A stretch of DNA of 64,000 nucleotides. It comes from an uncultured Lachnospiraceae bacterium (GTDB lineage: Bacteria; Bacillota; Clostridia; Lachnospirales; Lachnospiraceae). Below the pieces are notes generated by a model. It was not told the DNA's origin. It searched no databases and saw nothing but the letters and a program-made list of their open reading frames with translations. Shown in pieces: positions 1 through 6,213 of the stretch; position 1 is the stretch's first letter, and every line of letters starts with the position of its first letter. The stretch covers positions 1 through 64,000 of the forward strand of contig CAJUQY010000004.1 in NCBI GenBank assembly GCA_910588815.1, written 5' to 3'. The position numbers and the translations under genes are program-made.

Positions 1-484
1 GGAGTTTTTCCACCTCCGGGCTCCTGGTGTGCTCCCGCTCCCGGAGAATGACGTCCAGCATCCGTTCAAAGCGTCCGTCCCCCGCGCCCTCTCTCCGCAA
101 ATCCGCAAGCCTCTCCGGAGGAATCGCGAGGATCTCCGAGGCCATGAAGGAAGACGCCGCCGAGGCCTCGCTATAGAGGCCGGCCGCCCGGCCCACAAGC
201 TTCTGGTAAACCGGATCCTTCGTGTCCACATCCGCCCGCAGATGGGCGTAGCCGTAGATTTTATCAAGCGCCTCCCCGGTCTGCTCGTCGAGCCTCAGGC
301 ATCCGTAAAGCATGTCGGCCGAGTCTGCGAGGTGCCCTCTGAACGGTCCATAAGAGGAAAGCGTTTCCTTAACCTGCAAAAACGCCTCCTCCCACGCCTC
401 GTCGGACAGAAAAATGTCCTCCGTCGCCCAGGTATTCTCTATGGGCACGTCCACTCTCTTTCTGATTATATTCTCATGGTCCAT
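1..484 (-). CDS. pepF: Oligoendopeptidase F, N-terminal part (cut by window edge)
   Basis: The reading frame starts at an ATG at 484 and runs open to the window edge, giving about 161 residues. A strong AAGGAGGG ribosome binding site lies just upstream (about 489-498). The start MDHENIIRKRVDVP followed by NTWATEDIFLSDEAWEEAF matches the N-terminal helical domain of M3-family oligoendopeptidase F, a cytoplasmic zinc metallopeptidase that cleaves short peptides. The HExxH zinc motif would lie about 220 residues further on, outside the window, so activity cannot be judged. It follows the EamA transporter gene by 3 bases and is probably its co-transcribed partner. The family call rests on the N-terminus alone. 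Confidence 0.8.
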   Translation of the reverse strand, partial: MDHENIIRKRVDVPIENTWATEDIFLSDEAWEEAFLQVKETLSSYGPFRGHLADSADMLYGCLRLDEQTGEALDKIYGYAHLRADVDTKDPVYQKLVGRAAGLYSEASAASSFMASEILAIPPERLADLRREGAGDGRFERMLDVILREREHTRSPEVEKL

Positions 485-487
485 AAG

Positions 488-1384
488 TTATTCCCTCCTT
501 GTTTTTAAAAACGAAAATTTTGTCTCCGCCATGGTGATCGCAGTAAAAATCAGCACACATCCCGCTATCATCCTCATCGTCAGATATTCTCCCAGGAAGA
601 TCAGGGAAAACAGTACGCCGAACACCGATTCCAGGGAGAGGAACAGGGAAGCCTGGGTGGGTGTCGTGTACTTCTGGCATACATTCTGCAATAGAAAGGC
701 CACCATCGTGCTCCCAAGCCCCAGATACAGCATGCCCGACAGATGCTTCCAGCCAAAAACCGCCACAGGAAAACCGCCGTCGAAAAGCGGCGCCGCCGCC
801 CAGGAGATGAGCGCCGCCGTCCCGATCTGGAGAATCGTCAGGATAATCGGATCATGGGTCTCCGTATATCTGTCAATGTAAATCATGTGAAAGGCATAAC
901 CAAAGCCGCAGACGATGGTCAGGATGTCGCCAAGGTTCATGGTCAGATCTCCCTGGAGAGAGAGAAGCCCGATCCCGGCCACCGCCAGAAATGCCGCCCC
1001 GACGCAGTATCCGTCCGGTTTCTTCTTATTGATACCCCAGTGCAGAAACGGCACGATCACCACGTAAATCGTGGTTAAAAACGCGTTCTTCCCGGCAGTC
1101 GTGTACTGGATTCCTACCGTCTGAAAAAAATAGCTGATGAAAAGCCAGAATCCCAGGAAACCCCCGCAAAAAAGATCGCTCTTTGTGATCTTTGAAATTT
1201 TTTTACAAAACACCAGCGAAAGCCCCGCAAAGGCTATTGTAAACCGAAAGGCCAGCATATATACCGGCGGTACGGCGTCCACCGAATCCTTCACCACCAC
1301 AAAGGCAAAGCCCCAGATCAGGGCCGTAAAAGCCATGCCGGCATTCGCCATCCACAGGATATTTTTCTTTCTTGTATCTCCCAC
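488..1384 (-). CDS. EamA-family (DMT) transporter
   Basis: This is a 298-residue integral membrane protein of the drug/metabolite transporter superfamily. It shows about ten hydrophobic segments arranged as two EamA repeats (roughly residues 12-140 and 155-290). The opening motif GMAFTALIWGFAFVVVKDSVD is typical: a Trp-Gly in the first helix, with the second repeat mirroring it. Family members export amino acids, purines or other metabolites; the substrate cannot be read from the sequence. The C-terminus ends in Lys/Arg residues, consistent with the cytoplasmic side. The gene ends inside the Shine-Dalgarno region of pepF, so the two are likely translated together. A consensus promoter lies 40-70 bases upstream. 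Confidence 0.85.
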   Translation of the reverse strand: MGDTRKKNILWMANAGMAFTALIWGFAFVVVKDSVDAVPPVYMLAFRFTIAFAGLSLVFCKKISKITKSDLFCGGFLGFWLFISYFFQTVGIQYTTAGKNAFLTTIYVVIVPFLHWGINKKKPDGYCVGAAFLAVAGIGLLSLQGDLTMNLGDILTIVCGFGYAFHMIYIDRYTETHDPIILTILQIGTAALISWAAAPLFDGGFPVAVFGWKHLSGMLYLGLGSTMVAFLLQNVCQKYTTPTQASLFLSLESVFGVLFSLIFLGEYLTMRMIAGCVLIFTAITMAETKFSFLKTRRE

Positions 1385-1413
1385 TGCAGTCCTCCGTCAT
1401 TTCCATGTTATGG

Positions 1414-1477
1414 TTTTCGCATATCCGATTATAGCCTTCCGGCCATCTCCTTGTCAACACTTGGCCATATGCGAAAA
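1414..1477. promoter_or_regulatory. Inverted repeat flanking the EamA promoter (possible operator pair)
   Basis: TTTTCGCATAT at 1414-1424 is repeated as its exact reverse complement, ATATGCGAAAA, at 1467-1477. One copy sits near the predicted transcription start and the other just upstream of the -35 box, so the 11-bp arms bracket the promoter with 42 bases between them. This arrangement suits a repressor that binds both half-sites. No regulator gene is adjacent. Confidence 0.4.
1428..1457 (-). promoter_or_regulatory. Sigma-A type promoter for the EamA-pepF unit
   Basis: Read on the minus strand, TTGACA (1457-1452) and TATAAT (1433-1428) are separated by 18 bases. Both hexamers match the consensus exactly. 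Transcription would begin near 1421, about 37 bases before the EamA ATG at 1384. Confidence 0.75.
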
Positions 1478-1587
1478 TCCTCCCGAAAAATCTTCCGAAA
1501 ATCCTCTCTTCCCAAATGCTCTTTCCCATGCTACACTAAAGCTGATTTTCCTGTGCATCCATACACAGACGGGAAGGAGAAACTGCC

Positions 1588-2514
1588 ATGTCCTGCCACA
1601 TTTATCATACTCTGACTCAAACTGCGCAAAATCAGATCGAAGCCCTCCATGCTGTCTGCCAGAGCTGTTTCCCCGGCCCGGCTCTTTTGGGGCTCGTGCT
1701 TCCTGAGTCGGAGAGCCCGGAGGGAGATACCTTTTACGCTCTGTATTATATGGAAGAAACGCTTGTCAGCTTCCTCTCCTGCTTCTGCCCGGACGGAGAA
1801 AACTGCGAGCTTTCCGGCTTCACCGCCCCCTCCTTTCGGAACCGCGGCTTCTTCTCCTGCCTTTTAAAAGAAGCGACAAAAGAGGCCCGGCGCCTTTTTG
1901 GGGATGTTGCCTTCTATTTCCAATGCCTGACCTCCGACCCGGATGCGGTCTCCTACTGTAAAGCCAGAAGCCTTGTATTTTCCCACTCCGAATGCATCAT
2001 GGAGAAGGCACGGCCCTCGGCCCAGCTCCCCGCCACAGCCGTCCCGGGAACGGCACCTGCCGTTGCCGCCGGCATATCTCTCCGGCCTTCCACTGGCAGG
2101 GCATTGCTGGCAGGGCTCCATGAGAAAGCCTTCGGCTGCCCTGCAGAATTTTCCATAGACTATGTGAATACTATTTTGACAGATCCAGACACCAGCTCCT
2201 ATCTGATTCTAAAAAAAGAGAAGCCCGTCGGGCTTCTGCATCTGACCTTTCCGGATATCCCGGCCGTACCGCCGGCAGACAGAGGGGAACTGACCGTCTA
2301 TCTGATGGGCCTCGGCGTCCTCCCGGACTATCGAAGGCGGGGCTTCGCCAAGGCCGCCCTGCTGGCCGTATTCGCCCTGCTGCCGGAAGCCTCCCGGCTC
2401 ACCCTGCAAGTTTCTACCCTGAATACGGCCGCCTTCCGGCTCTATGAAAAGCTGGGATTTGAGTTCTCCTCCCGGCTGGATTACTATACCTGTTCCGCCC
2501 CCGCGGACGTCTAA
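1588..2514 (+). CDS. Tandem-GNAT acetyltransferase
   Basis: The 308-residue product appears to contain two GNAT folds. The N-terminal half carries an acetyl-CoA loop-like segment APSFRNRGFFSCLLKEA (about residues 90-106). The C-terminal half has a clearer motif A, GVLPDYRRRGFAKAALL, followed by LYEKLGFEF, the usual GNAT motif B ending. Such enzymes transfer an acetyl group from acetyl-CoA to an amine; the acceptor is unknown. The ATG at 1588 is preceded by GGGAAGGAGAAACTGCC, a good ribosome binding site. It is convergent with the sugar kinase gene, the two ends overlapping by four bases (2511-2514). Two-domain architecture resembles mycothiol-synthase-like proteins in layout only. Confidence 0.75.
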   Translation: MSCHIYHTLTQTAQNQIEALHAVCQSCFPGPALLGLVLPESESPEGDTFYALYYMEETLVSFLSCFCPDGENCELSGFTAPSFRNRGFFSCLLKEATKEARRLFGDVAFYFQCLTSDPDAVSYCKARSLVFSHSECIMEKARPSAQLPATAVPGTAPAVAAGISLRPSTGRALLAGLHEKAFGCPAEFSIDYVNTILTDPDTSSYLILKKEKPVGLLHLTFPDIPAVPPADRGELTVYLMGLGVLPDYRRRGFAKAALLAVFALLPEASRLTLQVSTLNTAAFRLYEKLGFEFSSRLDYYTCSAPADV

Positions 2515-3995
2515 AACAAGTGCATCGTTTCATACAGGGTCTTATATTTTTCATATTTCCGCCTGTAATAATCCCTTTTGGAAGCGTCCGGCCGGAATAC
2601 CTTCGCGGTTTTGACTACCCGGCGCACCGCCTCTTCCATGGAGCCATAGACCCCGTCCGCCACGGCGGCAAGCAGCATACATCCCAGAGTTCCCGTCTCC
2701 TCCGACTGAACCGTCGTCACCTCCATCCCGAAAATGTCCGCACGCATCTGAAGTGTCACGTCCGACCTGGCTCCGCCGCCGGTGCATATCATCTGCCCGA
2801 TATCCACCCCCAGTTTCCGCACCAAATCATAGGACAGCTTCATCTGGAAGGCCATCCCCTCCAAAACCGCCAGATAGATTTCCTCCGGCTTCGTATGGAT
2901 CGTCAGACCGGTCACGGTTCCGGAAACATTGCAGTTGATGTCCGGATTCCCCGAAGAACCGAACTGGGGAAGCACCAGAACCTCCGTGGAAAGTCCCCGG
3001 AGCCGCTCCTCCATGTGGGCAAAAAAGTTCTCTCCCCGTTCCTCACATTCCCGTGCAATCCCGCCAAGGATCGTGTCCCTGCACCAGTTTTTGAGGACGC
3101 CGCAGGTGGTCACCTCCAGACTGGTCAGATACCGGTTCCCCAGCACGTAAGGCACACAGGTGAAATCGTGGTCGATCATGTACCGTGGCTCCCCCATGTC
3201 CGGAAGCATGAGAAACATAAACTCACAGGTTCCCATGCCGCACTCTCCCACGTGAGGATCGTCCAATCCGCTCCCGAGGGCGGCGCAGCTCTGGTCATGC
3301 CCTCCTACGACCACCTTCATTTCCGCCGGCAGACAGAGCTCCTGTGCCATCGCTTCCGTGACGGTTCCGATCACCGTCCCGGCCGGCCTCGGCCGGGACA
3401 TCTGCTCCGGCGTCATCCCCGCCAGCCCGAGGAGCTCCCGGTCCCACTCCCTCCTGTGGATATCAAAGGCCATGCTCCTGGAAGCGGAGGAATCGCTCAC
3501 CATCCGCTTTCCGGTCAAAAGATATCCCACATAGTCCTCGTAGAAAAAGATATGGGCTGCCTTCCTGATGACATCCGTGTTCCGGTTCATCCAGATGTAT
3601 TTGGGGAGTCCGTACATTTCGCTGGCCGGAAGCCCCGTGATCTCCATGATCCGTTCACTTCCCATCTCCCGGATCAGCTCCGCACACTCGTCCCCTCCCC
3701 GTCTGTCCCCCGTCACCATGGAACGGCAGAGGCTTCTTCCGTTTTCGTCCAGACAGACGATGGATTCCCCCAGAGACGCCGCCGCCATGGCAGAAATCTT
3801 CTCCGGACAGCCTTCCCCCGCCGCCTTCAGTACCTGAAACACCTTTTCCCGGACCTCCTCCGGGTCGATCTCCCGATATCCGTCCTCCCCGTATTCCCGG
3901 TACCCTTCCGCCGCCTGAAAGATCACCTTCCCCATTGCGTCATACACCACGATCTTACAGCCGCTGGTTCCCACATCAAGCCCCGCATATGCCAT
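2511..3995 (-). CDS. FGGY-family carbohydrate kinase, xylulokinase-like
   Basis: The product is 494 residues from the ATG at 3995, chosen over an upstream in-frame start because GGAGGAGGG lies 7-15 bases before it. AYAGLDVGTSGCK at the N-terminus is the phosphate-1 loop of the sugar kinase/actin fold. The GGHDQSCAALGSG segment holds the probable catalytic Asp, and ICTGGGARSD near residue 405 is the adenosine-binding FGGY signature. The length is right for a xylulokinase, which phosphorylates D-xylulose with ATP. No xylose isomerase, transporter or sugar regulator is next to it, so another pentulose or polyol is equally possible. A palindromic element sits in its 5' leader. Confidence 0.8.
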   Translation of the reverse strand: MAYAGLDVGTSGCKIVVYDAMGKVIFQAAEGYREYGEDGYREIDPEEVREKVFQVLKAAGEGCPEKISAMAAASLGESIVCLDENGRSLCRSMVTGDRRGGDECAELIREMGSERIMEITGLPASEMYGLPKYIWMNRNTDVIRKAAHIFFYEDYVGYLLTGKRMVSDSSASRSMAFDIHRREWDRELLGLAGMTPEQMSRPRPAGTVIGTVTEAMAQELCLPAEMKVVVGGHDQSCAALGSGLDDPHVGECGMGTCEFMFLMLPDMGEPRYMIDHDFTCVPYVLGNRYLTSLEVTTCGVLKNWCRDTILGGIARECEERGENFFAHMEERLRGLSTEVLVLPQFGSSGNPDINCNVSGTVTGLTIHTKPEEIYLAVLEGMAFQMKLSYDLVRKLGVDIGQMICTGGGARSDVTLQMRADIFGMEVTTVQSEETGTLGCMLLAAVADGVYGSMEEAVRRVVKTAKVFRPDASKRDYYRRKYEKYKTLYETMHLF

Positions 3996-4022
3996 ATCTG
4001 TCCCTCCTCCTTCTATTCCTTC

Positions 4023-4059
4023 TATAGTCAACGACAAAATAATTTGTGGTTAGACTATA
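4023..4059. repeat. Palindromic element, copy 1
   Basis: A 37-base imperfect palindrome begins TATAGTCAACGACAAA and ends TTTGTGGTTAGACTATA. Its first 16 bases are identical to the left arm (read in reverse complement) of a second copy at 58112-58147. It lies 28 bases upstream of the sugar kinase start codon, between that gene's likely promoter and its ribosome binding site. It may be a small REP/MITE-like repeat or a regulator site. Confidence 0.7.
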
Positions 4060-4086
4060 AGCCCTCCGGGAAATGCACATATTTCT

Positions 4087-4116
4087 ATAGTAACATTTTG
4101 CAGGGACAGTTGGCAA
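4087..4116 (-). promoter_or_regulatory. Candidate promoter for the sugar kinase
   Basis: On the minus strand TTGCCA (4116-4111) and TACTAT (4092-4087) are separated by 18 bases. The -35 has one mismatch to consensus and the -10 also one. It would place the palindrome at 4023-4059 in the transcribed leader. Confidence 0.45.
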
Positions 4117-4248
4117 GAAGCTTCGGCAATTTGCCACAGACAGAATCCGAAAAACACGGTACAATGAGAAAGCAAAAGGGCCATGCCGGACAGAATGCGC
4201 CGGAAAACCGCCGTCTGACTGCCATATCCTCCCGAAAGGACATCAGAA

Positions 4249-4410
4249 ATGAAAGATAAAATTGCAGATATACTCACAGTCATTTTAATGATCGGAATCT
4301 ATATCGGGCTTCCGATCCTGCTTTACGTTCTGATTTTTAAAGTCTATAAAAACAGGAGGAAGGGAAAGGAAAGGCTCGCAATACCAGATGGTTCTCCGTC
4401 CCGCTCCTGA
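4249..4410 (+). CDS. Small single-pass membrane protein, unknown
   Basis: A 53-residue ORF starts at an ATG preceded by GAAAGGACATCAGA, an acceptable ribosome binding site. Residues 7-30 form one hydrophobic helix (ILTVILMIGIYIGLPILLYV) followed by a very basic stretch, KVYKNRRKGKERLA, so the C-terminus is predicted to stay in the cytoplasm. I recognise no family. The next frame reads on from here as hydrophobic sequence into the following ORF, so this may be the 5' part of one longer membrane protein split by a frameshift. Confidence 0.45.
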   Translation: MKDKIADILTVILMIGIYIGLPILLYVLIFKVYKNRRKGKERLAIPDGSPSRS

Positions 4411-4433
4411 TCGTAAATGCCGCCCCTGCTTTC

Positions 4434-4850
4434 ATGATCACCCTGCACGAGCAGGGCGGTGTCCGTATGAATGAAGAACTGTGGTACTGCGTCATGAGCA
4501 TCTGTTTTGTCCTGACCATGACCGCTACAGTGATCGAGTGCGGTGTCAGGGGCATTGGAATCGGTTTGGTGCGTTTTATCGCCGGAACAGCCCTCGGACT
4601 CGTTGCGGGCGGATCTGTCATCCTGTTTTTCGGCTTTCTCCTTGTGGGCGGCGTGATCATCCACGCTGCCCACTCCACATCCAAATCCATTACAATCATT
4701 GTCAATAGCCGCCCCGTCCGATTAACCCCCGGTAGCCGGAGCGATCTGTATCTGGATCCCAAGGGCAATACCTACCGGAGGATGCCAAACGGCACGGTGA
4801 TCCGCGACCGGGACGGAGAGACTTATGAGATCATAAATGAAGATGCTTGA
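4434..4850 (+). CDS. Hypothetical membrane protein with C-terminal soluble tail
   Basis: The 138-residue reading from the ATG at 4434 shows two or three hydrophobic segments (about residues 17-35, 44-75). A polar tail follows with DLYLDPKGNTYRRMPNGTVIRDRDGE, which looks like a small beta-hairpin domain. No clear Shine-Dalgarno precedes this ATG; a later in-frame ATG at 4467 (MNEELW) has only a weak one. The frame stays open back to 4350 and encodes further hydrophobic residues (WFSVPLLIVNAAPAFM), so the true N-terminus may lie upstream, in the preceding small ORF. I do not recognise the family. Confidence 0.5.
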   Translation: MITLHEQGGVRMNEELWYCVMSICFVLTMTATVIECGVRGIGIGLVRFIAGTALGLVAGGSVILFFGFLLVGGVIIHAAHSTSKSITIIVNSRPVRLTPGSRSDLYLDPKGNTYRRMPNGTVIRDRDGETYEIINEDA

Positions 4851-4911
4851 CTCCATATATTGGAAATGCACCTTTTATAAAAAACTCTTAGTTCCTTATC
4901 AAAACCGCTCT

Positions 4912-5598
4912 CTACTTCGTACTACTTGTTGCACTTATAGTAAATGGGCCAAATTCCTGCTCCCATACTGTAATAGTCCGTATATATTTAAGAATCCCAT
5001 AACCTTGTCCATTAAAAGTAATTGTTCTAAGATCAGCAGATTTTGTCACCCAAGTAGATGACTTTGTCTGGCTAAACGAAAAACTTGCACCCACATTTGA
5101 AGCATCAATTGAAATCATACCTGGACTATTTTCTACTATCTCACCAGTAGAGTCTATATATTTATAAGTGCCACTGACTGTATAAACAACATCAATCGAA
5201 ACAACAGGAGTTTTTGTAGACTTACAGGTTTTATAAGCACTTTTTGAAGCGCTTCCATTTATCAAAACTGTTCTTCCAATTCTATTCTCTGTTACCCTCT
5301 CCCAAGTAATAACATCTAATTCTCGCTCAACGGCATTGTGTATCAGATAAAAATCATCATTATTATATGCTTCTATATACTCGTTATAAAATAAATCTGT
5401 AACATCATTCCCGTTATTATCAATCGCACGATAAGTTCCTCTTCCTGTCTCAAAAAATCCTGTACAAACTTCAATAAAAAGATCTGTCACCTGTCCAGCC
5501 AAGTCCTCTTCTGGTATCTCTGAGTTTGCAAAAACTGGTAAGGAATACAGCATTACACATAATATTATAACAATACTATTAAATTTATATTTTCTCAT
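4912..5598 (-). CDS. Secreted protein of unknown function (AT-rich island)
   Basis: The 228-residue product starts with a textbook signal peptide: MRKYKF, then a hydrophobic core IVIILCVMLYSLP, and cleavage near VFA-NSE. An AAGGAGG site precedes the ATG. The mature part is polar and rich in Ser, Thr, Asn and aromatic residues, with alternating patterns such as VVSIDVVYTVSGTYKYIDST suggesting beta strands. No catalytic motif or cell-wall anchor is visible. Base and codon use are far more AT-rich than in neighbouring genes, which suggests recent transfer. It lies 12 bases downstream of a small membrane protein gene, probably in the same transcript. A distant relation to secreted beta-sandwich proteins of Lachnospiraceae is only a guess. 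Confidence 0.6.
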   Translation of the reverse strand: MRKYKFNSIVIILCVMLYSLPVFANSEIPEEDLAGQVTDLFIEVCTGFFETGRGTYRAIDNNGNDVTDLFYNEYIEAYNNDDFYLIHNAVERELDVITWERVTENRIGRTVLINGSASKSAYKTCKSTKTPVVSIDVVYTVSGTYKYIDSTGEIVENSPGMISIDASNVGASFSFSQTKSSTWVTKSADLRTITFNGQGYGILKYIRTITVWEQEFGPFTISATSSTK

Positions 5599-5610
5599 AA
5601 AACCTCCTTG

Positions 5611-5895
5611 TCAAAAAAAACTTTTGATCATTACAACAAAATAAAAAAGAAGACAACACGGATAAAAAAGAAGACGTCCTATATAGGAGAGAATATCCCT
5701 TTCTTTTATAGCACAGGCAAGAGCAAAACCTCCTGCCAGTGTGGCGCCAATGAAAGCGAGAATGATACTTCTTCCAAAAAGAGCAATAACCCATAGGACA
5801 TCCCCTATTCTTATCATTTTTTCTAAATCATAAATTCCGAACCTTTTCCATATATTTCTCATTTCATTGCTCATCTCCCTATTTTTATCTTGCAC
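5611..5895 (-). CDS. Small membrane protein of unknown function (AT-rich island)
   Basis: The 94-residue ORF has three hydrophobic stretches (about residues 30-48, 48-62 and 74-92), separated by charged turns. It is AT-rich like its downstream neighbour. The start is uncertain. The longest reading begins at a GTG (5895) directly after AAAAG; an ATG at 5874 directly abuts AGGGAG; an ATG at 5862 has AGGGAG twelve bases before it. No family is recognised. Its size and its position before a secreted protein would fit an immunity or accessory membrane protein, but nothing in the sequence proves that. Confidence 0.5.
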   Translation of the reverse strand: MQDKNREMSNEMRNIWKRFGIYDLEKMIRIGDVLWVIALFGRSIILAFIGATLAGGFALACAIKERDILSYIGRLLFYPCCLLFYFVVMIKSFF

Positions 5896-5915
5896 CTTTT
5901 CTTTCTATTCCCACA

Positions 5916-5944
5916 ACAATAACACTAATTCTTTTTTAAGTCAA
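5916..5944 (-). promoter_or_regulatory. Candidate promoter of the AT-rich island operon
   Basis: On the minus strand TTGACT (5944-5939) and TATTGT (5921-5916) are 17 bases apart, just upstream of the small membrane protein gene. Because the region is AT-rich, chance matches are more likely here than elsewhere. Confidence 0.4.
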
Positions 5945-6115
5945 TATTCTTTTAACCTTTATATCTAAAATATAAATTTTGAGATTTATTATACTAAATA
6001 TGCATAAAACATTTAATTTATATAGTTAATATCGTTTTTGTGGTGTAAATTTATTGATATTTTTATTCTATTTTCTATTTCAAAGCAATATCTGCATCAA
6101 TTGCTTTCAGCACAC
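5945..6115. other. AT-rich intergenic stretch
   Basis: Together with flanking regulatory sites this is a gap of about 318 bases without a gene between the island and the ChW/3D protein gene. It is dominated by A and T runs. I see no ORF with a ribosome binding site, no tRNA and no terminal repeats of an insertion sequence. Confidence 0.5.
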
Positions 6116-6160
6116 AAAAAGGACAGGCGAACTCTTTTTCACAGAAACCGCCTGCCCCTT
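6116..6160 (-). terminator. Rho-independent terminator of the ChW/3D protein gene
   Basis: On the minus strand GGGCAGGCG pairs with CGCCTGTCC around an 18-20 base loop, followed directly by TTTTTGTGT. It lies 54 bases beyond the stop codon of the upstream gene. Confidence 0.75.
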
Positions 6161-6213
6161 ATCATACATTTATTTCGGCCAACACCAGGTTTGCCTTGAT
6201 TTATCTCATAATT

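Noticed and set aside
2520..4259. 579-codon plus-strand open frame opposite the sugar kinase gene
   Set aside because: It has His/Arg/Pro-rich composition without any domain, and lies fully antisense to a gene with clear FGGY motifs. Such frames are common in GC-rich DNA.
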